Positions 24,384 through 35,854 of a stretch of 64,000 nt of DNA are shown piece by piece. The stretch is from Pseudoxanthomonas sp. X-1 (GTDB lineage Bacteria > Pseudomonadota > Gammaproteobacteria > Xanthomonadales > Xanthomonadaceae). A model generated the notes under the pieces. It was not told where the DNA came from. It worked only from the letters and a program-made list of their open reading frames with translations, and did not search any database. Position 1 is the first letter of the stretch, and each line of letters starts with the position of its first letter. The position numbers and the translations under genes were made by a program. The stretch is taken from positions 2,268,001 through 2,332,000 of the forward strand of contig NZ_CP083376.1 of the NCBI RefSeq assembly GCF_020042665.1, in the 5' to 3' direction.

Positions 24384-25966
24384 GCGCGGTGTCCTGCGTC
24401 GGCATCGTCGGCAGCGCCGGCGCCTACGGCCGCTGGCTCGGCGCCTTCCTCGAGCGGCACCTGGGCGTGCGCGTCATCGGCCAGGATCCGGCCGATCCCG
24501 CCTCGCACACGCCGCAGGCGCTGATCGAACAGGCCCAGGTGCTGGTGTTCAGCGCGCCGATCCGCATCACCGAGCAGGTCATCGGCGACTACGTGCGCCT
24601 GGCGGGCGGGCGCGAGGCCGGGCAGCTGTGGATCGACCTGACCTCGATCAAGACCGGCCCGGTCGCCGCGATGCTCGCCTCGCGGGCCGAGGTCGTCGGC
24701 CTGCACCCGATGACCGCGCCGCCCAAGTCGCCCACGCTCAAGGGGCGGTCGATGGTGGTGTGCGAGGCGCGCCTGCAAGCCTGGCGGCCCTGGCTGCAGC
24801 GGCTGCTCGACGCGCTGCAGGCCCAGTGCGTGCGCACCACGCCCGAGCACCACGATCAGGTCATGGCGCTGGTGCAGGCGCTCGTCCACGCCACCCACCT
24901 GGCCCAGGCCGGCGTGCTGCGCCGCCATGCCGAACACGTGGGGTCGCTGGCCGACCTGTTCCCGTATCGCTCGGCGTCCTTCGAGATGGACGGCGCGATG
25001 ATCGCGCGCATCCTGGCGCTCAATCCGGCCATCTACGAGGACATCCAGTTCGGCAACCCCCACGTGCCGCAGGTGCTGGACACGCTGGTCGAGGAGGTCA
25101 CGCGGTTGCGCGATCTGGTCGGGCAGGGCGATGAGGCCGCGCGCGGCGGGTTCCGCCAGGACGTGCTGGCCGCCAACAAGGCCGCCATCGGCGCCACGGC
25201 GCTGGCCGAGGGCAACTACCGCTTCGAGCGCATCGGCTATCTGCTGGCCGACCTGGCCGAGGCGCGCAGCCTGTCGGTGCATCTGCCGCTGGACCAGCCC
25301 GGCTCGCTGCGGGCGCTGCTGCACGTGTTCGAGCGCCACGGGGTGAGCATCGCCTCGCTGCATTCGCTGCGCAATCCGGCGGGCGAACTGCACTTCCGGC
25401 TCGGCTTCGACGCGGACGTCGACCTGGGCGCGCTGGCGCGGGCGGCGGCCGAGGTCGATGCCAGCGGCATCGGCCGCGTGCTCGACGCGGCGTCGTCGAT
25501 CCCGGCGCTGTCGCCGGCGCGGCGCCTGGCCGCCTCGCTGCAGCGGCGCGCGGCCACGCCGGACGACGTGCCGGCGCTGCTGGCCCTGCGCGAGGCGACC
25601 ATGCGCGAGCACATGCGGGCCTCCGGCGCGGACACCTCGCCCGGCAGCATGCTGGCCCGCCTGTTGAATGGCTACCAGCATGCGCAGGTGCTGCTGCGCG
25701 AGGGGCGCCTCGTCGGCCTGCTCAAGCTCGATCGCAGCGGGCCGGACTATGTGGTGATGCAGATCCAGCTCGCGCCCCAACTGCAGGGGCAGGGCCTGGG
25801 CCGGGCGCTGCTGGAGGAGTACATCGAGCAGGCGCGCGCCGCCGGCAAGGACGTCACCCTGCATGTGCTCAAGGCCAATCCGGCGCGCGGCCTGTACGAA
25901 CGGCTGGGCTTCGTGGTCGAGGGTGAGGACGCGCACGAGTTCCACATGCGCCTGCCGCACGGCTGA
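24380..25966 (+). CDS. Prephenate dehydrogenase-ACT domain protein fused to a GNAT acetyltransferase
   Basis: This 528-residue open frame joins three modules. Residues 1-290 are a TyrA-type prephenate dehydrogenase: Rossmann motif GIVGSAGAYGRWL, then DLTSIKTGPV, GLHPMTAPP, ALVHATHLAQAG and FGNPH; it would make 4-hydroxyphenylpyruvate for tyrosine. About 295-375 is an ACT-like regulatory domain (PLDQPGSLRALLHVFERHGVSIASLHSLRN). About 385-528 is a GNAT domain (RRAATPDDVPALLALREAT, QLQGQGLGRALLEEYIEQA, LYERLGFVVEGED). No chorismate mutase part is present. The frame is continuous. It overlaps pdxY by 4 bases. Why an acetyltransferase is attached is unknown. Confidence 0.85.
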   Translation: MSAVSCVGIVGSAGAYGRWLGAFLERHLGVRVIGQDPADPASHTPQALIEQAQVLVFSAPIRITEQVIGDYVRLAGGREAGQLWIDLTSIKTGPVAAMLASRAEVVGLHPMTAPPKSPTLKGRSMVVCEARLQAWRPWLQRLLDALQAQCVRTTPEHHDQVMALVQALVHATHLAQAGVLRRHAEHVGSLADLFPYRSASFEMDGAMIARILALNPAIYEDIQFGNPHVPQVLDTLVEEVTRLRDLVGQGDEAARGGFRQDVLAANKAAIGATALAEGNYRFERIGYLLADLAEARSLSVHLPLDQPGSLRALLHVFERHGVSIASLHSLRNPAGELHFRLGFDADVDLGALARAAAEVDASGIGRVLDAASSIPALSPARRLAASLQRRAATPDDVPALLALREATMREHMRASGADTSPGSMLARLLNGYQHAQVLLREGRLVGLLKLDRSGPDYVVMQIQLAPQLQGQGLGRALLEEYIEQARAAGKDVTLHVLKANPARGLYERLGFVVEGEDAHEFHMRLPHG

Positions 25967-25968
25967 GG

Positions 25969-26015
25969 TTTTCCACATCGCCTGTGGATGACCGGCGGCA
26001 CAACCCTGTGGACAA
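25969..26015. promoter_or_regulatory. Cluster of three DnaA-box-like nonamers
   Basis: TTTTCCACA (25969-25977, plus), TCATCCACA (25991-25983, minus) and TTGTCCACA (26015-26007, minus) each differ at one position from TTATCCACA. They are packed in 47 bp in the gap between the TyrA fusion gene and the aminotransferase. DnaA titration or regulation of the downstream gene is possible, as is chance. Confidence 0.35.
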
Positions 26016-26150
26016 CTGGCGCCCAGGCGCGCCGCGCAAGGCGCGCTCCCGCATTGGCGGATTTTTCGCCAGCCTGAAGGCCCGCGCCCGCCAGCGCCTT
26101 CCCGCGCCGCAGCGGGATGCGGCGGTGGCGCGCGCGGTATCCTTGGCGGC

Positions 26151-27356
26151 ATGAGCACCCAGATCACCCTGTCCAAGCGCGCCCTGGCCCTGACCAGCTC
26201 GGCGATCCGCGAAATCCTCAAAGTGACCGAGCGCCCGGAGGTCATCTCCTTCGCCGGCGGGCTGCCGGCAGCGTCGACCTTCCCGGTCGAGCGCATGCGC
26301 GCGGCCACAGACAAGGTGCTCACCGAGGCGCCGCAGGCCGCGCTGCAATACGGCCCGACCGAGGGCTACGGACCGCTGCGCGAGTGGGTGGCGCAGCGCC
26401 TGGCCGCCGCCGGCGCGCCGGTACCGGCCAGCCGCGTGCTGATCGTCACCGGCTCGCAGCAGGGCCTGGACCTGCTCGGCAAGACACTGATCGACGAGGG
26501 CAGCAAGGTGCTGGTGGAAACGCCCAGCTACCTGGGCGCGCTGCAGTCCTTCTCGCTGTTTGCCCCGGCCTTCGCCGGCATGCCGTCGGACGAGGACGGC
26601 ATCGATGTCGACGCGCTCACGCCCGCGCTGCTGGACGGCGCGCGCTTCATGTACTGCCTGCCCAACTTCCAGAACCCCACCGGCAAGCGCCTGCCGCTGG
26701 CCCGGCGCAAGGCGCTGGTCGCCACCGCGCTGGCCGCCGGCGTGCCGGTGGTCGAGGACGATCCCTACGGCGAGCTGAGCTACGGCGGCGAGCACCTGCC
26801 CAGCCTGCTTTCGCTCAACCCCGAGGGCGGGATCTACATGGGCTCGTTCTCCAAGGTGCTGGCCCCGGGCCTGCGCCTGGGCTATGTGGTAGCGCCCGAG
26901 CCGCTGTTCGCCAAGCTGGTCCAGGCCAAGCAGGCCGCCGACCTGCACACGCCGTCCTTCAGCCAGCGCATCGTCTATGAGACCGTCCGCGATGGCTTCC
27001 TGGACGAGCACATCCCGACCATCCGCGACCTCTACGCGCGCCAGTGCCAGCTGATGCTCGATGCGCTCGATCGCTACTTCCCGGCGCAGGCGCACTGGAC
27101 GCGGCCGCAGGGCGGCATGTTCGTCTGGGTGACCCTGCCGCACGGCATCGACACCACCGCGCTGCTGGCCAAGGCGATCGCGCGCAACGTCGCCTTCGTG
27201 CCGGGCGCGCCGTTCTACGCCACCGATCCGCAGATCAACACGCTGCGCCTGTCGTTCGTGACTGTCCCGGGCGAGAAGATCGAGGCCGGCATGAAGATCC
27301 TGGGCGAACTGGTGTCCGAGGCCATCGCCGCGCTGCCGGCCGCCGCGGCGGCATGA
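26151..27356 (+). CDS. PLP-dependent aminotransferase, class I (2-aminoadipate/LysN-like)
   Basis: This 401-residue fold-type I enzyme shows the subgroup Ib/MocR-like aminotransferase signatures: ISFAGGLPAASTFPVE (about residues 31-46), LQYGPTEGYGPLREWVAQRL, IVTGSQQGLDLLGKTLID, the active-site block PNFQNPTGKRLPL, VVEDDPYGELSY, and the Schiff-base lysine in GSFSKVLAPGLRLGYV (about 230). Close relatives are annotated as 2-aminoadipate or aromatic/branched-chain aminotransferases; the amino acid used cannot be fixed by eye. There is no GntR DNA-binding domain. Its stop overlaps the dapB start (ATGA), which hints at a link to lysine metabolism, for example N-succinyl-diaminopimelate transamination, though that step normally uses DapC/ArgD. 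Confidence 0.9.
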   Translation: MSTQITLSKRALALTSSAIREILKVTERPEVISFAGGLPAASTFPVERMRAATDKVLTEAPQAALQYGPTEGYGPLREWVAQRLAAAGAPVPASRVLIVTGSQQGLDLLGKTLIDEGSKVLVETPSYLGALQSFSLFAPAFAGMPSDEDGIDVDALTPALLDGARFMYCLPNFQNPTGKRLPLARRKALVATALAAGVPVVEDDPYGELSYGGEHLPSLLSLNPEGGIYMGSFSKVLAPGLRLGYVVAPEPLFAKLVQAKQAADLHTPSFSQRIVYETVRDGFLDEHIPTIRDLYARQCQLMLDALDRYFPAQAHWTRPQGGMFVWVTLPHGIDTTALLAKAIARNVAFVPGAPFYATDPQINTLRLSFVTVPGEKIEAGMKILGELVSEAIAALPAAAAA

Positions 27357-28087
27357 CGGTGAAGGGCGATCGCACGAGCCCGCCGCTGCGGGTGCTGATC
27401 CACGGTGCGTCGGGCCGCATGGGCCAGGCGCTGCTGCGGCTGGCTGCCGGCGAGCCCGCGCTGCAGGTCGTGGCCGCGGTGACCCATCGCCCGCCGACCA
27501 CGCGCGTGGTCGACGGCGTGGCGTACTTCGCCGCCAGCGAGCTGTCCGGCACGCCGGTGTTCGACGTGGCCATCGACTTCAGCCTGCCGGAAGGGTTCGA
27601 CCCGATCCTGGCGCTGTGCGTGGAGCGCAGGGCGGCGCTGGTTTCGGGCACCACCGGGCTGTCCGAGGGCCAGCGCGCCGCGCTGCAGCAGGCCGCCGGC
27701 GTCATCCCCGCGGTGTGGGCCTCCAACTTCAGCCTGGGCGTGGCCGTGCTGGCCGAACTGGTCGAACGCGCCGCCGCCGCGCTGCCCGGCTGGGACTGCG
27801 ACATCGTCGAGTCCCACCACATCCACAAGCAGGACGCCCCGTCCGGCACCGCGCTGACCCTGGGGCAGGGCGCCGAACTGGCCGGCGCCACGCCGCGCTA
27901 CGCCAGCCTGCGCGCCGGCGACATCGTCGGCGAGCACCTGGTCCAGTTCACCGGCCTGGGCGAGCGGGTGGAACTGACCCATCGCGCCACCAACCGCGAC
28001 ATCTTCGCCCGCGGCGCGCTGCATGCCGCGCAGCGGCTCAACGACCGGCCGCCGGGGCTGTATCGCGTGCGCGATCTGCTGGACTGA
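27353..28087 (+). CDS. dapB: 4-hydroxy-tetrahydrodipicolinate reductase
   Basis: DapB makes tetrahydrodipicolinate in the lysine/diaminopimelate pathway using NAD(P)H. The 244-residue protein has the nucleotide-binding GASGRMGQALLRLA (about residues 19-32), DFSLPEG, SGTTGLSEGQ, SNFSLGVAVL and the catalytic motif ESHHIHKQDAPSGTAL (about 144-159), where the two His and Lys are the conserved active-site residues. It ends FARGALHAAQRL as usual. Translation is coupled to the upstream aminotransferase by a 4-base overlap. Confidence 0.96.
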   Translation: MTVKGDRTSPPLRVLIHGASGRMGQALLRLAAGEPALQVVAAVTHRPPTTRVVDGVAYFAASELSGTPVFDVAIDFSLPEGFDPILALCVERRAALVSGTTGLSEGQRAALQQAAGVIPAVWASNFSLGVAVLAELVERAAAALPGWDCDIVESHHIHKQDAPSGTALTLGQGAELAGATPRYASLRAGDIVGEHLVQFTGLGERVELTHRATNRDIFARGALHAAQRLNDRPPGLYRVRDLLD

Positions 28088-28112
28088 AGCGGTGCCGCGG
28101 CCGCCGCGTCGC

Positions 28113-28304
28113 TCAGTTGCTCATCGCGATCATGCCGAAGCACGCCGCCGCCAGCAGGATCGTCAGGCCGCCGATCGTGGCCAGGATGCCGATGATGACC
28201 TTGGCCCAGATCGGCAGCCCGCCGCGCTGCGGCTCGGGTACGGGCGGAAGTTCAGGCGGTCGTGCCTGCGAGGGGGAGGTGTCGTCTTGGTCCGCGGTGT
28301 TCAT
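28113..28304 (-). CDS. Small single-pass membrane protein of unknown function
   Basis: A 63-residue protein with a Pro/Gln/Asp-rich N-terminal half (residues 1-31) and one hydrophobic helix (WAKVIIGILATIGGLTILLAAACFGMIAM, about 33-60) that ends at the C-terminus. It overlaps the upstream radical SAM gene by 4 bases (ATGA), so it is translated from the same message. I do not recognise the family. Coupling to the radical SAM and Lgt-like genes suggests a membrane role in that system, possibly as an anchor. Confidence 0.7.
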   Translation of the reverse strand: MNTADQDDTSPSQARPPELPPVPEPQRGGLPIWAKVIIGILATIGGLTILLAAACFGMIAMSN

Positions 28305-29734
28305 GCCGTTGCGTCCTTGAGCGGGGTGCCGTCGACCCAGGCGCGCAGCGCTTGCAGCTGCTGACGCCGGTCGTCACGGTAGAACAGGTTGAAGGTGTCG
28401 AACGGCACGATCGTGCCATCGGGCTGGGCGATATGGACGCAACTCTTCTTCACCGAGCGCAGGTCGAAGCCCTCGGCGTCGATGAAGGCCATGATCAGCA
28501 CGCGGAAGACGTTGCGGTAGTCCAGCCCCTGGGGGGCCTGCACCTGCGGCAGACAGCACAGCAGGTCGGACAGTGAGCAGGCCTGCGACTGCGGCGAATG
28601 GTTGGTGGCGAACAGCTTGAACACGGCCTCGCGCAGCTGGTCGTCCTTCTCCACCACGATGCTGTTGCGGCCGCCCTCGATCAGCACCTCCGGCGGGATC
28701 AGGCCGGTCAGTGGCACCACGCGGTCCTCCAGCTTCAGCGCGTACGCCATCGCCAGCGCATCGGGATGGCAGGGAACCGGGATCAGGTCCTCGGGCCGGA
28801 ACAGCGTGCTCTGCTCGAGGATGCCGCGGCGCACCTCGGTCAGCGTCAAACGGTCGCGCGCCGGGTCATAGCCCTGGGTACGGCCTGCGTGCTGGATCGG
28901 CTGGAAGGTGACCCCGCGCACGCAGGGCTGGCGGCGGGCGAAGTCGATGATCTCGCCCAGCTCGCCGTCGTTGAGTCCCTTCTTGACCGTGACCACCAGC
29001 GTGGTCGAGATGCCGAGCCGATTGAGCGCCTCCAGCGCCCGGCGCCGGACCTCCGCCAGGCGCGCGCCGCGCAGCTCCTGGTGGACCTCGTCGCGCAAGG
29101 AATCGAACTGCAGGTACAGCTCGAAGCCGGGCATGTAGCCGGCCAGGCGCTCGACGAACGCCGGGTCCTTCGCGATCCGCAGCCCGTTGGTGTTGACCAT
29201 CAGGTGACGGATCGGACGGGCCTTGGCCGCATCGAGGATCTCGAAGAACTGCGGGTGCAGGGTCGGCTCGCCGCCGGAGATCTGCACCACGTCCGGTTCG
29301 CCCTCGTTGGCGACCACCGCATCGAGCATGCGCTCGATCGTGGCCAGGTCGCGAAAGCCGGGGCGATGCGGGCCAGAATCGGCGTAGCAGATCGGGCAGC
29401 GCAGGTTGCAGTGATCGGTGACCTCGATCAGGGTCAGGCAGCTGTGCTGCATGTGTTCCGGGCACAGCCCGCAGTCGTAGGGGCAGCCCCAGCGGCGCTC
29501 GGTGTTGAAGCGCTGCGGCAATTCGGGTGGCTTGATGAAGCGCTCGCGGCACAGGCGGTAATACGCGATGTCGTCGGCCATCAGCACGCGCTCGCGGCCA
29601 TGCTGCGGGCACCACTTCTCCAGGTAGACGCCGCCGTCCTTGAACAGGATGGTCGCCTCCACCCGCCGCAGGCAGGTCGAGCACACCGACACCGCGGTGT
29701 CGTAGAACAGGTAGGGCCTTACTTTTGCCGCCAT
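28301..29734 (-). CDS. Radical SAM protein with tetraether-lipid-synthase-like (Tes/MJ0619-type) cysteine layout
   Basis: The 477-residue protein has, in order, a rubredoxin-like site (C18/C21 and C42, with H45), a CPYDCGLC cluster (C84, C88, C91), and the radical SAM cluster CNLRCPIC (C109, C113, C116), then SGGEP (about 147-152), NTNGLRI and a Cys-rich C-terminal stretch (ACSLSDLLCC). This N-terminal order and the phrase GCPYDCGLCPEH followed by a VT(D/N)xCNLRCPIC core match the archaeal tetraether lipid synthase family and its bacterial homologues, which join lipid tails by C-C bond formation. The start at 29734 overlaps the Lgt-like gene by 16 bases; the ATG at 29746 is an alternative. 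Substrate is inferred only from family. Confidence 0.8.
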   Translation of the reverse strand: MAAKVRPYLFYDTAVSVCSTCLRRVEATILFKDGGVYLEKWCPQHGRERVLMADDIAYYRLCRERFIKPPELPQRFNTERRWGCPYDCGLCPEHMQHSCLTLIEVTDHCNLRCPICYADSGPHRPGFRDLATIERMLDAVVANEGEPDVVQISGGEPTLHPQFFEILDAAKARPIRHLMVNTNGLRIAKDPAFVERLAGYMPGFELYLQFDSLRDEVHQELRGARLAEVRRRALEALNRLGISTTLVVTVKKGLNDGELGEIIDFARRQPCVRGVTFQPIQHAGRTQGYDPARDRLTLTEVRRGILEQSTLFRPEDLIPVPCHPDALAMAYALKLEDRVVPLTGLIPPEVLIEGGRNSIVVEKDDQLREAVFKLFATNHSPQSQACSLSDLLCCLPQVQAPQGLDYRNVFRVLIMAFIDAEGFDLRSVKKSCVHIAQPDGTIVPFDTFNLFYRDDRRQQLQALRAWVDGTPLKDATA

Positions 29735-30459
29735 GCAGGGGTCCATGCGATGCGTGGAAGGTCGCGCACATGGTAGGCCACGCCCAGGACGCACAGCAGC
29801 TGCAGGCCGGACAGCAGGCCGAAGTAGTACAGCGGGATCGGCCGGATCGACTCGACGGCCAGCCGGTAGAGCAGGTAGCCGACCAGGAACAGCTTGAAGC
29901 GATCGCCCGAACGCGGCAGGCGGTTGCCATAGCGGGTCAACAGCCCGCCCCACAGCGCGACGAAGGCGATCTCGTAGAGCTGGGTCGGGTGGCGCGCGAT
30001 GCCATCGCCGAAGTCCACACCCCAGGGCAGGGTGGTGGGATTGCCGTAGGTATGGTCCGCCAGCCCGCCCAGGAAACAGCCGATGCGCCCGATGATCATG
30101 CCCACCGTCAGCGGCAGGACGAAGGCATCGCCGGTCGAGCCGCGGATCCCCGCCAGGCGCTTGGCGAGCTCGACGCCGGCCCAGCCACCCAGCAGCCCAC
30201 CGATGATGGACTTGCCCTCCAGCAGGCGACGGAACGAGGGGAAGTCGGCGAAGGCGTAGGCAGGATCGTAGAGCCAGTAGGCGATCTTGCTGCCGACGGC
30301 CGCGCCCAGCACGGTGCCGGCGACCAGCAGCAGCGCCTGGACCCGGTCGGTCTGCCCGGGGTAGGGCAGGCGGCGGCGCTCGCGCAGATAGAGCTGGAAG
30401 CCCACCGAATAGGCGGCCGCCTCCATGAGGGTGTGAAGCCAGTAGGCGTTCAGCGTCAT
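29719..30459 (-). CDS. Prolipoprotein diacylglyceryl transferase-like membrane protein, active site diverged
   Basis: This 246-residue inner-membrane protein has about seven hydrophobic segments and the Lgt core GRIGCFLGGLADHTYG ... LPWGVDFGDGIARHPTQLYE (about residues 122-160), including the RHPxQLYE motif. Compared with true Lgt, the essential His of the HGGL motif is replaced (SIIGGLLG, about 89-96) and the Asn of GRxGNF is Cys. It is therefore unlikely to be the cell's housekeeping Lgt and may use phosphatidylglycerol or another lipid differently. I chose the ATG at 30459; a TTG three bases upstream is in frame. It is the first gene of the operon with the radical SAM protein. Confidence 0.82.
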   Translation of the reverse strand: MTLNAYWLHTLMEAAAYSVGFQLYLRERRRLPYPGQTDRVQALLLVAGTVLGAAVGSKIAYWLYDPAYAFADFPSFRRLLEGKSIIGGLLGGWAGVELAKRLAGIRGSTGDAFVLPLTVGMIIGRIGCFLGGLADHTYGNPTTLPWGVDFGDGIARHPTQLYEIAFVALWGGLLTRYGNRLPRSGDRFKLFLVGYLLYRLAVESIRPIPLYYFGLLSGLQLLCVLGVAYHVRDLPRIAWTPAWRQK

Positions 30460-30766
30460 CAAGGCCAGTGTAGCCGTCGGCGCGGCGTGCCGAGCTCCCG
30501 ATCGCCGCGCGAATCACGCCACCTCCCGCGGCCTTGCGGGGCAGGCGAGGGGGCTGCCCGCCCTGCCGCAACGTTGAGCGAATTTCGTCAGGCCTGGAGG
30601 CGGGTGGGAAAAAGCGGCTGGCGCGGGGGGCGCCGGGTCCGTACAATTCGCACTCGCCTGTTAACCCACATCGCCTCGGACCGGAGAAGCGCCGCGTCCG
30701 CGGTTTCTTGCAGCCGCAAGTTGGACGTGGGCGCAGGGTTCCTCCCATCCCCAAGGCGAACCTGCA
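30460..30766. other. Divergent intergenic region between the Lgt-like gene and carA
   Basis: No gene seen. It contains an imperfect hairpin with arms TTGCGG(G)GCAGG and CCCTGCCGCAA near 30533-30571 and a TACAAT at 30642-30647 that could be a -10 box for carA, about 120 bases before its GTG start. The leader between them could hold pyrimidine or arginine control of carAB, but I see no ArgR box or PyrR-type structure by eye. Confidence 0.4.
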
Positions 30767-31897
30767 GTGACCCAACCCGCAATCCTGGTCCTCGAAGACG
30801 GCACCGTATTCGAGGGTGAATCGGTCGGCGCGAACGGCCTGTCCGTCGGCGAAGTGGTGTTCAACACCGCCATGACCGGCTATCAGGAGATCGTCACCGA
30901 TCCGTCCTACGCCCGTCAGCTCGTCACGCTGACCTATCCCCATATCGGCAACACCGGCTGCACCGACCAGGACGACGAGGCCGCCAAGGTCTGGTCGGCC
31001 GGCCTGATCGTGCGCGACGTGCCGCGCCGTCCCAGCAACTGGCGCAGCCAGGTCTCGCTGCAGGACTGGCTGGCCGCGCGCGGCGTGGTCGCCATCGCCG
31101 GCATCGACACCCGCAAGCTCACGCGCATCCTGCGCGAGAAGGGCGCGCAGAACGGCGCGCTGATGGCCGGGCAGATCGATGTCGAGCAGGCGCTGGAAGC
31201 CGCGCGCAAGTTCCCGGGCCTCAAGGGCATGGACCTGGCCAAGGTGGTGTCCACCGACAAGACCTACGCATGGACCGATGGCCAGCTGGACCTCGACACC
31301 GGCAAGCCGGTCCAGGCCGCCGCCAAGTTCAAGGTCGTGGCCTACGACTACGGCGTGAAGCTCAACATCCTGCGCATGCTGGTCGAACGCGGCTGCGAGG
31401 TGACCGTGGTGCCGGCGCAGACGCCAGCGGCCCAGGTGCTGGCGCTCAATCCGGATGGCGTGTTCCTGTCCAACGGCCCGGGCGATCCGGAGCCGTGCGA
31501 CTACGCCATCGAAGCGATCAAGGAATTCGTCGCAAAGAAGGTGCCGACCTTCGGCATCTGCCTGGGCCACCAGCTGCTGGCGCTGGCCGCCGGGGCGAAG
31601 ACGGTGAAGATGGGGCACGGCCACCACGGCGCCAACCATCCGGTCATCGACCTGGACTCGGGCCGGGTGATGATCACCTCGCAGAACCACGGCTTCGCGG
31701 TCGACGAGGCCAGCGTGCCGGCCAATGTGCGCGTGACCCATCGCTCGTTGTTCGACGGCACCAACCAGGGCATCGCGCTGACCGATGCGCCGGCGTTCTC
31801 CTTCCAGGGCCACCCGGAAGCCTCGCCCGGCCCGCACGACGTCTCGCCGCTGTTCGACCGGTTCGTCGAGCTGATGGAAACCCAGGCGCGCGGCTGA
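30767..31897 (+). CDS. carA: Carbamoyl-phosphate synthase small subunit
   Basis: CarA hydrolyses glutamine to feed ammonia to CarB for carbamoyl phosphate, used in arginine and pyrimidine synthesis. The 376-residue protein has the N-terminal CPSase domain ([33 protein letters not shown]) and a C-terminal class I glutamine amidotransferase domain with [11 protein letters not shown], the nucleophile in [13 protein letters not shown] (about 263-275) and the catalytic His in [13 protein letters not shown] (about 349). The start is GTG at 30767 ([12 protein letters not shown]); no ATG fits the family. carB follows after 95 bp. Confidence 0.97.
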   Translation: MTQPAILVLEDGTVFEGESVGANGLSVGEVVFNTAMTGYQEIVTDPSYARQLVTLTYPHIGNTGCTDQDDEAAKVWSAGLIVRDVPRRPSNWRSQVSLQDWLAARGVVAIAGIDTRKLTRILREKGAQNGALMAGQIDVEQALEAARKFPGLKGMDLAKVVSTDKTYAWTDGQLDLDTGKPVQAAAKFKVVAYDYGVKLNILRMLVERGCEVTVVPAQTPAAQVLALNPDGVFLSNGPGDPEPCDYAIEAIKEFVAKKVPTFGICLGHQLLALAAGAKTVKMGHGHHGANHPVIDLDSGRVMITSQNHGFAVDEASVPANVRVTHRSLFDGTNQGIALTDAPAFSFQGHPEASPGPHDVSPLFDRFVELMETQARG

Positions 31898-31992
31898 GTC
31901 CGCGCACCTGACCGCCTTGTCGGCATGGTCGCGGCCATGCCTTCCGATTCCAGCGTCGCCGCCGCCTGCGCGACGCCAACACGAGTAGCGAA

Positions 31993-35231
<3,239 letters not shown>

Positions 35232-35235
<4 letters not shown>

Positions 35236-35708
35236 GAGCCCCCATCACCAAGCAGGGCGCCCAGCGCCTGCGTGACGAGCTCGACCACCTCAAGTCGGTC
35301 AAGCGTCCGGAAGTGATCGCCGCCATCGCCGAGGCGCGTGCGCATGGCGACCTGAAGGAGAACGCCGAGTACCACGCCGCCCGCGAGCAGCAGGGCTTCA
35401 TCGAAGGCCGCATCAACCAGCTGGAGAGCGAGCTGTCCACCGCCGAGGTGATCGACGTGGCCGCGCTCAACGCCGGGACGCGCGTGGTGTTCGGCGCCAC
35501 CGTGGTGCTGGCCGACGTCGACACCGACGAGGAGAAGAAGTACCAGATCGTCGGCGACCTGGAGGCGGACATCAAGCAGTCGCTGATCGCCATTTCCTCG
35601 CCGATCGCACGCGCGCTGATCGGCAAGAACGAAGGCGACAGCGTCACCATCCAGGCGCCCGCGGGCGAGCACGAGTACGAGATCGTCAGCGTCTCCTACG
35701 GCGCCTGA
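35232..35708 (+). CDS. greA: Transcription elongation factor GreA
   Basis: GreA rescues backtracked RNA polymerase by stimulating transcript cleavage. The 158-residue protein has the N-terminal coiled coil ([53 protein letters not shown], residues 13-65), with the acidic DLKENAEY tip, and the C-terminal FKBP-like domain ending [32 protein letters not shown]. The ATG overlaps the carB stop (ATGA), so it is coupled to carAB, an order also found in other gammaproteobacteria. Confidence 0.98.
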
Positions 35709-35854
35709 GCGCGTGGGCCTGCGGATGCGCGCCATCGATCGCCGGCCGTGCGCAGGCGCGATCGCGCGCGACGGCTTCGGCCGGGCGCTGAAGCACGCCG
35801 GGCATCGTCGCGCGCCGCGTCACGCGCGCCTCGGCCCTGGTCCGTCGCACTAGC

